From assembly GCF_001262605.1 (NCBI RefSeq), contig NZ_LGTC01000001.1, forward strand, positions 6,088,001 through 6,152,000: a stretch of DNA of 64,000 bases, given 5' to 3'. Numbering within the stretch: position 1 is the stretch's first letter; every line of letters begins with the position of its first letter. Source of the DNA: Pseudobacteroides cellulosolvens ATCC 35603 = DSM 2933. GTDB taxonomy: Bacteria > Bacillota > Clostridia > Acetivibrionales > DSM-2933. The translations under genes and the position numbers were made by a program. Below are positions 18,323 through 27,086 of this stretch, piece by piece. The notes under the pieces were generated by a model, which saw only the letters and a list, made by a program, of their open reading frames with translations, ran no database searches and was not told the DNA's origin.

Positions 18323-19329
18323 AATGTAAATATTCTCTCCTTTTTAATATATTTTGAAAGTATATCAATGTGTTTTGATTTGATTTCCTCCTGGGTTTCA
18401 AGTGGGTAGGATACCACATCATTATAATGACTGTAGTCCTGTGCAAAAAGCCAAGAATTATTTTGCTTCTCAATCCTTTTGAAAAAATCATGGGACATGC
18501 GGAAAAAACCATAACCCACATCTAAAATATCATCAGAATGAATTTTATCGAAAATATATTGGAAAAAAGGTTCATAAAGAGCATCGGTACCAGGATTGAT
18601 AAATATCGGATCAAGGCAGATTCTGATTTTGTATCCTTCACTGATAGCTGTCCTTATTGCTTTAAGCCTTATATCCAAAGAAGGTGTATGCTTTTCGAAT
18701 TTTTTTATAATGCCTTCAGGTGAGAGTGTAAAACCGATAATAACATTTTCTGTAGGCGGATAATTTCTATAGAAGCTTTCGTTGCCGCTTTTGGTACGGA
18801 TTTCTACTGTTATATCGGTATTTGCTTTGAAAAAATCATAGAAATACTCCATATAGGGTATAGCATTATGAAAAGCAATTAGGTCAGTGTCATAAGAGGC
18901 AGCCAGATAAATGGGTTTATTTGAAGCTGCATCTTTTATAGCTTGTTTATATTGCTCAGTGTTCACAAATGCAACAAGGTTTGCTGATGGATACATCCCT
19001 TGAAGATAGCAGTACTCACAATCAAAAACACAGTTTAATAAAAAGGATGTATAACAAAAGTTGGTGTGCCCAAAGTTCTGGCAGACCTCAGGACCTTTGT
19101 ACAGAAAATTATCTTTCTTAACAGCCAGTATCAATGATTGGTTATGCTTTTGAATAGAGAAATTCTGCTTTGGGCGGTTGAATACATCCTTATAGTTGCG
19201 GATTTTAATAATCGGTGTACTAGAATGATTTTTAAGTATTTCTCTGGTAATTGGAAACTCAAAAGCATTTTCCTCTATATATATTGAATTAAAAAGTCTT
19301 TTGTCTGATATCTTCGATGATTTGTACAA
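18319..19329 (-). CDS. splB: Spore photoproduct lyase (radical SAM)
   Basis: The enzyme repairs the spore photoproduct thymine dimer during germination using S-adenosylmethionine and a [4Fe-4S] cluster. The ligands are C100, C104 and C107 in the CX3CX2C motif (NCVFDCEYCYLQ). The start chosen is the TTG at 19329, with SD GGAGGGG 9-10 nt before it. This gives 336 residues, close to the usual 340. An upstream in-frame TTG at 19371 has no SD. The gene begins inside the end of the nucleosidase gene (41-nt overlap) and ends in a 4-nt overlap with the SDR gene. It shows that the organism makes spores. Confidence 0.9.
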   Translation of the reverse strand: MYKSSKISDKRLFNSIYIEENAFEFPITREILKNHSSTPIIKIRNYKDVFNRPKQNFSIQKHNQSLILAVKKDNFLYKGPEVCQNFGHTNFCYTSFLLNCVFDCEYCYLQGMYPSANLVAFVNTEQYKQAIKDAASNKPIYLAASYDTDLIAFHNAIPYMEYFYDFFKANTDITVEIRTKSGNESFYRNYPPTENVIIGFTLSPEGIIKKFEKHTPSLDIRLKAIRTAISEGYKIRICLDPIFINPGTDALYEPFFQYIFDKIHSDDILDVGYGFFRMSHDFFKRIEKQNNSWLFAQDYSHYNDVVSYPLETQEEIKSKHIDILSKYIKKERIFTL

Positions 19330-20125
19330 AGATTTTCTTCCCCTCCAATTTAGTGTTAGCCTTGTTATCAAGATATTTTTTCAGAACTTCTATTGCAGTC
19401 AACCCTTTTGTTTTGGCTTTCTTTACTTCTGTCTGAAGAATCCCCTTCATAGCAGAAGAAAGCCTTACATTTTGTGAAATTACTGAAATGAGCTTTTCCT
19501 CCTCTTCAAAGTTAGGGGAGCTTACCATGAGGGTCAATTGTTTTAGCTCATTAATTATTCTATCCAATATTGGGATGTTATTGTTTATATAACCCCTAAG
19601 GACTTGTTTATCAAGATTTTCTGGAGTAAGGAAGTCTGAAACTATTTTTAATATGGCCACCTGATGAGTGTTAAAAAACTTATAGGAAGCTTCCATAATT
19701 CCTGCAGACTCCATATCAAAAAAGTTATCTTCATAGCTACTGTTATCGTGTGTGACTGGTTTGGAACAGCAAGCTAAAGGTTCCTTAGGTAAATCATACC
19801 CTGCATAAACATCAGGGTAATAGTCCTTTCCTGTATCCAAATCGGTTACCTTATTTATGAGAAGCAGGCTGCCCAAGGGGTATTTTCTAATCCTTGCACC
19901 GCAAAAACCTACATTTATAATAATATGATTGGCAGTTGAGCTGTATGTGGAACGTAAAAAGGTTATGGCTATAGCAGACTTAACCTTTCCAATTCCGCTG
20001 ACAATAAGAGAGATATCTTTATTGGCAAATACCGGATATGGATGAACAGACATATCCCTTTTAAGCTTGTAGTGATCAATAATTGGAGATGCTTCCAACA
20101 TAAGTGCAGTTACAATATAGATCAT
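19289..20125 (-). CDS. Nucleosidase-like protein (MTA/SAH nucleosidase family) with C-terminal extension
   Basis: The 278-residue protein carries the purine nucleoside phosphorylase/nucleosidase fold in residues 1-175. It has the ribose/purine-binding motif FFDMESAG and the catalytic-type IVSDF segment. The remaining 100 residues are a helical, charged extension not found in the short Pfs enzymes. The 3' end carries the SD and start of splB, so the genes are co-translated. Radical SAM chemistry can release 5'-deoxyadenosine, which nucleosidases of this family can cleave, so a housekeeping role for SplB is possible; this is inference. SD GGAGGAG is 12 nt before the ATG. Confidence 0.78.
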   Translation of the reverse strand: MIYIVTALMLEASPIIDHYKLKRDMSVHPYPVFANKDISLIVSGIGKVKSAIAITFLRSTYSSTANHIIINVGFCGARIRKYPLGSLLLINKVTDLDTGKDYYPDVYAGYDLPKEPLACCSKPVTHDNSSYEDNFFDMESAGIMEASYKFFNTHQVAILKIVSDFLTPENLDKQVLRGYINNNIPILDRIINELKQLTLMVSSPNFEEEEKLISVISQNVRLSSAMKGILQTEVKKAKTKGLTAIEVLKKYLDNKANTKLEGKKIFVQIIEDIRQKTF

Positions 20126-20379
20126 AGTTTCAAAAGTTCTCCTCCCACTTGTTGTATAGTAAATTTGTGAGGAATTTCCTGTAATATTATATCATATGGT
20201 TGACTAAGCAGAAAAGCTATGTGATTTTGTTCTCGATGCCATAACTTCTTAATTTGTCCATCCATATATGTTATTTATTTCTAGCTAATGATATAATATA
20301 GTAAATTAAATACTTCTATATTAAAAGGAATAATGTAATATTATTAACACTTTTAATATGGAATAGGGGGGAATGTAGA

Positions 20380-21999
20380 TTGAAAAGTTGTGGATATGAT
20401 CTGCTGGTACAAGTTGATGAGAGGGTTTTGAACAAGGGCTTGGCCGCTTTGTTCTACACTGGAAAGCTTAAAGTAACAGGAACATATTCGTATGTTCAAG
20501 GTGTTCCGGAAGAGCTGAGAAGTTTTACAGAAGTAAAATACAAGGTCCGTTTGAAGAATGAGCCGTATATTGACTTTCTCGAAAAAGAGACAGTTGGAAT
20601 AAGGCTATCGGTAGAAGCTAATCTTAATGTATTGACCGGTGTTGATATTGAAGTTGACCTGGATTTCGGTGCAACTGCCACATTTAAATTCGACCCCGAA
20701 AACAAAAGCGTAACATATGACTTAACTGAAACAAAAATATATGATATTCATATTGAGGATAAGCTTCAATTCCATCAGAATGTACTTGAGCGTGTTAACC
20801 TCATAATAAAAATCTTATTAAGGCACTATTTAACTGAAGATATCAAAACTATATCCCTCCCATTGAAGCTGACGAGCATTGGGCTTAACCTTCCTACCAT
20901 ACCTGATTCAAAAGATAATCTTCTACCTGTTAAGCTAGGTAACATTACAATTCTCAATAACCGCCTGCTGACAGTGGCTGTTAACTTCTTTGACAGTACA
21001 GGGGGAAGTTTTGAAGAAGTATCGGATATGACTGGGGGAGCAGAAATTTTTACAGCCATAAGTTATAGTACTCTGCAGAAGATTGCAAAATTCTGGTGGG
21101 ATAGAACAAGCATAGAGAAGAAGAAAGAATTCGAAGGAAAACTTCCAATAAATGCACGAAGAACGCTGTCAAAGGGGATGGATCTTGCCGCTAAACTCGT
21201 TACCCTTGGGATTGTAGAGCCTCAGACAGAAATAAGGAAAGCAGATCTGATTTATGATTGCCTTGTTGAGGTTCTTGATCTGCCCCAATTCAGCTTTACC
21301 GGCGGAAATAAGGTGCTTATTAATAATTTGAAGCTCATGGCTTCAGTTAAAGCACATCTTGAAACAGAATCACACAATATTGTAAAAATTGATACAAGCG
21401 GTCCTATACCTGATATTATTACACCATGGGAGGATGACCGGGTAATATCTGAGAAGGACAAGAAGAGCTCAATACTACATATTGCTGAGGTAATAAATTT
21501 AAATATTGAATCGGCAGAGTGCATTGTATCGTTAGACGAGCAAAACAGGCTGGTCTTGAAGGTTATTGAAGCTGATTTGGAGCTCGATTTTGGTGAGAAA
21601 TGGTATCAAAATTTTGGCGAAAACATTATGAACAAATTTCTTGATTTTATGGAAACAAATATTGTAAGCAAAATTCCTCCTATCGTCATTTCACCATCAC
21701 TTCTTCTTGAAAATGTGGACGTGCTTGGCTACTCCTTCAATGTTGAGAGAACAGAAATAGTTTTAAATGAGGATGAGATTTCACTAAATACAAATATCAA
21801 TATACGAGAGCTCTCCGACAAATCCATACCTGTACCCCTTTATATAGGCAACAAAAAATCCTTAAAACTGCACAGGTTTGACTGTCAGGTGGTTGAGGAT
21901 ATAGATTTTACACACAGGGCCGGTTACCATGGGGTTTATGAAGCAATCAAGGATGGATACAAACCTTGTGGTGAATGTTTAAGAGGATATTCGGTTTGA
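20380..21999 (+). CDS. Unknown protein with C-terminal Cys/His knuckle (paralogue 1)
   Basis: I do not recognise the main family. The 539-residue protein starts at a TTG after GGGGGG. It is rich in beta strands with amphipathic alternation, has no signal peptide, and opens with a motif shared with the next gene: MKSxGYDxxxxVxExxLN, then YxGxLxxxG. The general look recalls TULIP-type lipid-binding proteins, but this is a weak guess. The last 55 residues (YIGNKKSLKLHRFDC...GYKPCGEC) match the small Ada-like metal-binding knuckle: GNxxSxxxHxxxC, about 25 residues, then A..GY.PC..C. The same motif ends some secreted nucleases. The following gene is a paralogue, 27 nt downstream. The two are likely one operon and may form a heteromer. 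Confidence 0.75.
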   Translation: MKSCGYDLLVQVDERVLNKGLAALFYTGKLKVTGTYSYVQGVPEELRSFTEVKYKVRLKNEPYIDFLEKETVGIRLSVEANLNVLTGVDIEVDLDFGATATFKFDPENKSVTYDLTETKIYDIHIEDKLQFHQNVLERVNLIIKILLRHYLTEDIKTISLPLKLTSIGLNLPTIPDSKDNLLPVKLGNITILNNRLLTVAVNFFDSTGGSFEEVSDMTGGAEIFTAISYSTLQKIAKFWWDRTSIEKKKEFEGKLPINARRTLSKGMDLAAKLVTLGIVEPQTEIRKADLIYDCLVEVLDLPQFSFTGGNKVLINNLKLMASVKAHLETESHNIVKIDTSGPIPDIITPWEDDRVISEKDKKSSILHIAEVINLNIESAECIVSLDEQNRLVLKVIEADLELDFGEKWYQNFGENIMNKFLDFMETNIVSKIPPIVISPSLLLENVDVLGYSFNVERTEIVLNEDEISLNTNINIRELSDKSIPVPLYIGNKKSLKLHRFDCQVVEDIDFTHRAGYHGVYEAIKDGYKPCGECLRGYSV

Positions 22000-22026
22000 T
22001 TTTATGATGAAGGGAGTGATTAAAAT

Positions 22027-23835
22027 ATGAAATCAGCAGGTTATGATATAGCACTTCTTGTTAATGAGAGATTTTTAAATCAATTGTCAGGTGCCTTGTA
22101 CTACAGCGGTTTTCTTACAATTAACGGTTCGGTGGATTTTTATAAGGGGAAAATGTGTTTGGAGCATGAATTAATGGATTTTAGAAAAGAATTTTCTCAG
22201 GGGCTTGAAGGAAATGTTCCAACAGAGCTACAGGGATTTTTAAAGATGGACTTCAGGTTTAAGCTGACATCTGAGCCTTTAATAAGATTCATTCCAGGGA
22301 ATGGCCTTGATGATCAAAAAATAAGCATAAACACAGGACTTAGGATTTACTTCTTTTTATGGCAGGGGCTCGAGATCAAATTTGATGCTAGAATATCAAT
22401 AACTACACCAATAAAAATAGGTGATAATCTGCAGTTGGTGGCAGACCTGGAAAATGCTGGTGTTATGGAAATGCAGCTGAAATATGGTGCAAGTATGAAA
22501 AATCAGATGACAATGGACCTTGATAATATTGTTGAGAATGCACTTAAAATGTACTTTGCCAACAGGAAAATTTGCCAGAGGATTGAGCTGCCATGTATAA
22601 GCAAATTGGTTAAGGAAGTAAAACAATACATACAACCGGATAAGAATGAAGAAGGCAATGACCTTGGTATTTTGCCTATAACTCTTGATGCAGTAAAAAT
22701 TGTATCACCTACAATGTTGGCATTGGGTATAAATCTCATGGGTTATAAAGGTGGGGACCCTGGGCTTTTACATGAGTTTGCAAAAAACTGCAGCCTGGCG
22801 GTTGCTGTGTCGGAGACAGCTATTTTCAAGGTGTTTTCTTATGTATGGAATCATTCCCGTTTCTCCAGAGCTCTTGGAAGCAGCGGCAACATGTGGCTTG
22901 TTAAGGATAACGATTCGTTAACAGGTGTAAAAACAGGAACCTTAAGAGTAAAGAAGCTGGATGATTTCTTTAAGAAGGTCAGCGATATAAAAGCATTTAT
23001 TGATAAAACTGTTTCAAAAGCCATAACAGGAGGATTTATAGAGGCCAGCACTGTATATAAGGGAATGGAATTTCAGTATGGGCTGGGTGTAACCCTGAAA
23101 AATGAGCCTAAATTTGATCTTTTAGGCGGTAATTTGGTCTCTATTTATAACATGGCATTTAGTGTGAACTTAAGGCTCGCTTGCTATTGCACAATTGAGT
23201 ACAAGGTGGAAGTTGATACCAATGGATGGTTTCCCGACTGTCTCACCCCATGGGATGATGATATAACAATCTACACAAGAAACAAACGTCTCAGGCTTTT
23301 TGACAGGCGTTTGAGCCTTAGCAATCTTGAACTTAAATATGGGCGTGGAAAATTGGTCTGGGATGATGAGAGAAATGCATTAAGTTTTGAAGTGGAAAAG
23401 ATCAACCTCTATTGGAATTTTGAAGATCCTAATTCGCCACTTCACGGACTTCCCGGGGATTTGATAAACTGGATCACTGACCAGTTGGAAGATGATATTG
23501 TAAAGAAGATACCAAAGGTTACAGTAACACCAACATTGACTTATGGTGTGCCGTATATTCCATTTCCTCTTAAAATTACAGGAAAAAATATTGAAGTTAC
23601 CAACAGTGAAGTTATTATGGCCGCTGACCTGGAATTTGAAGAGCTTGGGAAGAGCACTTATCCGGTACCCAAGTACATTGTTAATATTAATAACGGCGAA
23701 ATCCATAAAATTGGCTGTGATTCGGTTATAGATACTTATGAGGTCCATCAGCGAAGCTATCATTTGCTCAGTGAAGCACTAAATCACGGATATGATGGAT
23801 GCAGCAAGTGTTTGCCGGCATTTCACAAGAAATAA
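22027..23835 (+). CDS. Unknown protein with C-terminal Cys/His knuckle (paralogue 2)
   Basis: The 602-residue paralogue of the preceding gene aligns from the first residues (MKSAGYDIALLVNERFLN, YYSGFLTINGS). Both share a central ITPW/LTPWDDD segment and a similar end (IVNINNGEIHKIGC...GYDGCSKC). An extra region near residues 45-75 and longer loops account for the greater length. The knuckle keeps the His/Cys and CxxC positions, but GN..S becomes NINNGE. No signal peptide or membrane span is seen. SD GGGAG lies 9 nt before the ATG. A TATAAT promoter for a structured RNA follows 80 nt after the stop. The function is unknown. Confidence 0.75.
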   Translation: MKSAGYDIALLVNERFLNQLSGALYYSGFLTINGSVDFYKGKMCLEHELMDFRKEFSQGLEGNVPTELQGFLKMDFRFKLTSEPLIRFIPGNGLDDQKISINTGLRIYFFLWQGLEIKFDARISITTPIKIGDNLQLVADLENAGVMEMQLKYGASMKNQMTMDLDNIVENALKMYFANRKICQRIELPCISKLVKEVKQYIQPDKNEEGNDLGILPITLDAVKIVSPTMLALGINLMGYKGGDPGLLHEFAKNCSLAVAVSETAIFKVFSYVWNHSRFSRALGSSGNMWLVKDNDSLTGVKTGTLRVKKLDDFFKKVSDIKAFIDKTVSKAITGGFIEASTVYKGMEFQYGLGVTLKNEPKFDLLGGNLVSIYNMAFSVNLRLACYCTIEYKVEVDTNGWFPDCLTPWDDDITIYTRNKRLRLFDRRLSLSNLELKYGRGKLVWDDERNALSFEVEKINLYWNFEDPNSPLHGLPGDLINWITDQLEDDIVKKIPKVTVTPTLTYGVPYIPFPLKITGKNIEVTNSEVIMAADLEFEELGKSTYPVPKYIVNINNGEIHKIGCDSVIDTYEVHQRSYHLLSEALNHGYDGCSKCLPAFHKK

Positions 23836-23892
23836 TAAGCATAGAAGTCACACATAAAGTGCTAAATATACAAAAATATTCTAATACTGTAT

Positions 23893-23919
23893 TGATTTAT
23901 GGCAGATTTATGATATAAT
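23893..23919 (+). promoter_or_regulatory. Promoter of the structured RNA
   Basis: TTGATT (23893-23898) and TATAAT (23914-23919) are 15 nt apart. The -10 is preceded by TGA, giving an extended -10 (TGn-TATAAT) that can offset the short spacer. The predicted transcript start falls at the first base pairs of the RNA closing stem. Confidence 0.7.
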
Positions 23920-23922
23920 TAA

Positions 23923-24140
23923 GTTACAGGTTGGAGGCCCTCAAGGGCTTGTTCAGTACTAGCAGCGGCGGTTGTTAGTATTGGATGGGTAGGGTGATTG
24001 TTATCCGGATTTAAATGGTGGGCATTGCACGTTTTGACTGCGGTGTCGAGAAACATGGAAAGATTAGTGCCGGATGTAGACTTGATCTCCCAACTTGTAA
24101 CTGAGAATTTATGGCTGCCCCTTAATTGGGGCAGCTTTGT
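23923..24140 (+). ncRNA. Structured non-coding RNA, about 215 nt
   Basis: The sequence folds as a closed multibranch RNA. The closing stem is 12 bp, GTTACAGGTTGG (23923-23934) with CCAACTTGTAAC (24091-24102). Inside are a GCCC/GGGC hairpin with loop TCAA (23937-23948), and a 13-bp hairpin (23954-23966 with 23971-23983, loop GGCG). An ATCCGG/CCGGAT stem (24003-24008 with 24071-24076) encloses a 9-bp hairpin (24021-24029 with 24039-24047). A GC-rich terminator, GCTGCCCC/GGGGCAGC plus TTTGTTT, ends it at about 24140. It has its own extended -10 promoter and no reading frame. It could be a known clostridial RNA class such as the raiA motif, but I cannot assign it from memory; 6S RNA fits poorly because of the multibranch fold. 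Confidence 0.8.
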
Positions 24141-24161
24141 TTATGCCTGAGAGATGGGAGA

Positions 24162-24202
24162 AGTGTAAGCGGCGGATAATATCCGATGCTTGCACTTTTT
24201 TG
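24162..24202 (+). terminator. Second terminator hairpin before the MocR gene
   Basis: AAGTGTAAGC (24162-24171) pairs with GCTTGCACTT (24189-24198), with an inner GGATA/TATCC stem, and runs into TTTTTT. It could be a back-up terminator for the RNA or an attenuator for the gene at 24322. Confidence 0.75.
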
Positions 24203-24321
24203 TGTCTTGCATCAATATTACATTTTTAGGAATGGAGTGCTAAATTGGATGGGTATAATAATTGGTTATTGGATGTTGTGAAGGTGTTAATATGGTTATA
24301 TAATTAAATTGGATTAGTCCA

Positions 24322-25854
24322 ATGGAGGTGATTGGCATCAAAATTGCAATTGATAAAAATATTAATACACCAATATATTTGCAAATATTTGAACAGATAA
24401 GGGGACAGATTCTTCGAGGAGAACTGATGCCGGGTTTTAAGCTTCCTCCGGAAAGAAAGCTGGCCGATAGCCTGGGAGTTAATAGAAGTACTGTATTAAA
24501 TGCATATAGGGAACTTAAGGCAGAGGGATTTGTAGAGTCCAAAGTAGGGAACGGCACTATTGTTCTAGCTTGTATTCAGGAAGAAATTAATAAAACCAAT
24601 GAGTTTAGTGAGCCTACATGGAATCACATTTTCAGCCAATATTCTGCTGGGTTTGATTCACATATGGTAAAGGATTTGCTGGCATTGGCCAGCAGAAAGG
24701 ATGTAATCTCATTTGCCACAGGTATTGCTGCACCTGAAAGTGGTCCCATTGAAGCGTTGGAGGGAATTGAACGGGATATTATAGAAAACAGGAATTTCAG
24801 GCCGCTGCTCCATTCACCAACAGAAGGATTTGTCACACTTCGCAGTGCTATAAGCGGTTTGATGCATAAAAGAGGGGTCTACTGCAGTCATGAAGAAGTT
24901 ATGATTCTTTCGGGGTCACAGCAGGGCATTGATATAGCGGCAAGGGTTCTATTGGATCCTGGAGATATTGTGGTGGCCGAAGAACCAACATTTTTTCCGG
25001 CTGTTCAGGCTTTTAAAGCAACAGGGGCCAGAATAATGGGTGTTCCGGTTGATGAGAATGGTATGAGGATTGATGATCTGGAGCAGCTTCTTCAAAGGTA
25101 CAGACCAAAGCTTATTTATACCATGCCAAGTTTTCACAATCCATCAGGTGTAGATATGGATCTTGCAAGGAGAAGGCGGCTTATAGAGTTGGCCAACAGG
25201 TATCGGATATTGATAATGGAGGATGATGCATATGGTGATTTATGCTATGAGGGGCATCAACTACCGCTATTAAAGTCGATGGATGGCAGCGGATATGTTA
25301 TTTATATCAGTACATTTTCCAAAAATGTATATTCAGGTTTAAGGCTTGGATGGATGGTTGCACACAAAAAGGTTGTTACAAGATTTGCACAAGTCAAACA
25401 GATCATGGATTTACACTCAAGTAGCTTGTCCCAGGCTATAATAGAAAAGTTTATTTTAAACGGCGGTATAGAAAAGCATATATCAAAGCTATGCAAAGAT
25501 TACAAATACAAAAGGGATGCTATGTGTGATGCACTTTCCAGGTTTGCACCCGCAGGAATGACATGGACCAGGCCAAAGGGCGGATATTATGTGTGGTGTA
25601 ATCTCCCGGAAGGTATATCGGCAACAGATCTTGTTTCAAAGGCTGCAGAGAAAAAGGTGGTTTTTGTACCAGGCACATCGTTTTATTTATCGTCAGGCCA
25701 GGGTGATAATCAAATACGTCTCAATTTCACATATGCTTCATTAAGTGATATTGCTGTAGGAGTGCGATACCTCTGTGAAGCGATAAAAGAACTGACTGAA
25801 AGCAGTAAAAAGAATGATCCTTACATGGATATTGAAATAAATCCAATTGTTTGA
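24322..25854 (+). CDS. MocR-type regulator: GntR DNA-binding domain fused to aminotransferase
   Basis: The 510-residue protein has a GntR winged helix (about 8-80, with PPERKLADSLGVNRSTV) joined to a fold-type I aminotransferase domain (about 110-495). PLP-site motifs are visible: GSQQG, PSFHNPSG, and the Schiff-base lysine in STFSKNVYSGLRLGW. MocR proteins use PLP or amino-compound adducts as signals and often control nearby genes, here probably the aminotransferase behind it. The start is uncertain. The SD-like GGAGGTGAT lies inside the first codons of the ATG start, and the codon it would serve is ATC, where homologues begin (IKIAIDKN). A canonical ATG is therefore assigned with reserve. 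Confidence 0.88.
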   Translation: MEVIGIKIAIDKNINTPIYLQIFEQIRGQILRGELMPGFKLPPERKLADSLGVNRSTVLNAYRELKAEGFVESKVGNGTIVLACIQEEINKTNEFSEPTWNHIFSQYSAGFDSHMVKDLLALASRKDVISFATGIAAPESGPIEALEGIERDIIENRNFRPLLHSPTEGFVTLRSAISGLMHKRGVYCSHEEVMILSGSQQGIDIAARVLLDPGDIVVAEEPTFFPAVQAFKATGARIMGVPVDENGMRIDDLEQLLQRYRPKLIYTMPSFHNPSGVDMDLARRRRLIELANRYRILIMEDDAYGDLCYEGHQLPLLKSMDGSGYVIYISTFSKNVYSGLRLGWMVAHKKVVTRFAQVKQIMDLHSSSLSQAIIEKFILNGGIEKHISKLCKDYKYKRDAMCDALSRFAPAGMTWTRPKGGYYVWCNLPEGISATDLVSKAAEKKVVFVPGTSFYLSSGQGDNQIRLNFTYASLSDIAVGVRYLCEAIKELTESSKKNDPYMDIEINPIV

Positions 25855-25874
25855 TGAAAATGGAGGTGTTTAGG

Positions 25875-27043
25875 ATGATGGATTATAAATTTGCAAACAG
25901 GATAGCAAATTTAAGGGCATCGGAGATAAGGGAAATATTAAAGGTGACAGAGCGGCCGGAGGTGATTTCATTTGCAGGCGGGCTGCCGGCTCCAGAGCTT
26001 TTCCCAGTAGAAGAAATAATAAATATAAATAGAATTGTACTTGAGGAGAATGGAACTAAAGCTCTTCAATATTCTACAACAGAAGGTTATATTCCACTAA
26101 GAGAATGGATTGCTGACAGAACCAATAAAAACATGGGCTCATGTTTTACCTGCGAAAATATACTGCTCACACATGGCTCCCAGCAGGCATTGGATTTGAC
26201 TGGCAAGGTATTTTTAGATGAGGGTGACGTGGTTTTATGTGAAAGTCCCACATACCTTGCAGCTATAAGTTCAGGGAGGTGCCTACCGACAATGAAGGAA
26301 TGTTAACTGATGAGTTGGAAAAGATTCTTGAAAGTACTGAAAATGTTAAGCTTATTTATGTGATTCCGGATTTTCAAAACCCAACTGGAAGGACTTGGAG
26401 CATAGGAAGAAGAGAGATGCTTGTTGAGGCTGCAATGAAATATAATGTTATGATAATTGAAGATAATCCTTATGGTGAGCTTAGGTTTGAAGGTGAAGCT
26501 CTCCCGTCAGTAAAATCTTTTGATAAAATGGGTTGTGTAATTTGCTTGGGTACCTTTTCAAAAATATTTTGTCCGGGTTACAGGATTGGATGGGTTGCAG
26601 GAGATGAAAATCTAATATCCAAGTACGTTCTGGTAAAACAGGGTGTTGACCTTCAGTGCAATACAATAGCTCAGATGGAGATCGCAAAGTATCTTGAGCT
26701 GTATTCAATAGATGATCATATTGCCAAGATAAAGCAGGCTTACAAGAGCAGGAGGGATATTGTTGTAAAAACCATGGAGGAAGAATTCCCGGAAGGAGTG
26801 ACGTTTACAAAGCCTGAAGGAGGATTGTTTGCATGGGTTGAGCTTCCTCAAGATATAGATTCAAGGGATGTTCTTGTTAAATGTCTTGAAAAAAATGTTG
26901 CTTTTGTGCCGGGAGGATCATTTTTCCCTAATGTAAACAGATATAATACCTTAAGGATAAATTTTTCAAATATGCCTGAAGACAGGATTGTAGAAGGCAT
27001 AAAATTATTGGCTATGGTATTGAGAGAATTTATTTGTGTATAA
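25875..27043 (+). pseudogene. Aminotransferase class I/II, disrupted by an internal deletion
   Basis: The ATG at 25875 has the SD GGAGGTG 8 nt upstream. The frame encodes an aminotransferase of the 2-aminoadipate/MocR-catalytic type (ISFAGGLPAPELFP, GSQQALDL, SPTYLAAIS) up to about 26270. It then goes out of frame and stops at 26306. The other frame resumes with EVPTDNEGMLTDELE and continues to 27043, with PDFQNPTGR and the PLP lysine in GTFSKIFCPGYRIGW. About nine residues normally found between LAAIS and EVPTD are missing, and the missing length is not a multiple of three. So this is a true small deletion rather than a homopolymer error. It is probably a recent pseudogene, 20 nt behind the MocR gene. 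Confidence 0.8.
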
Positions 27044-27086
27044 AAAGTTACTAATTATTAATCTTTTTATTGTACTTTTCATATAG

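Noticed and set aside
23923..24140. 6S RNA as identity of the structured RNA
   Set aside because: 6S RNA is one long rod with a central bubble. This RNA has a closed multibranch fold with several separate hairpins.
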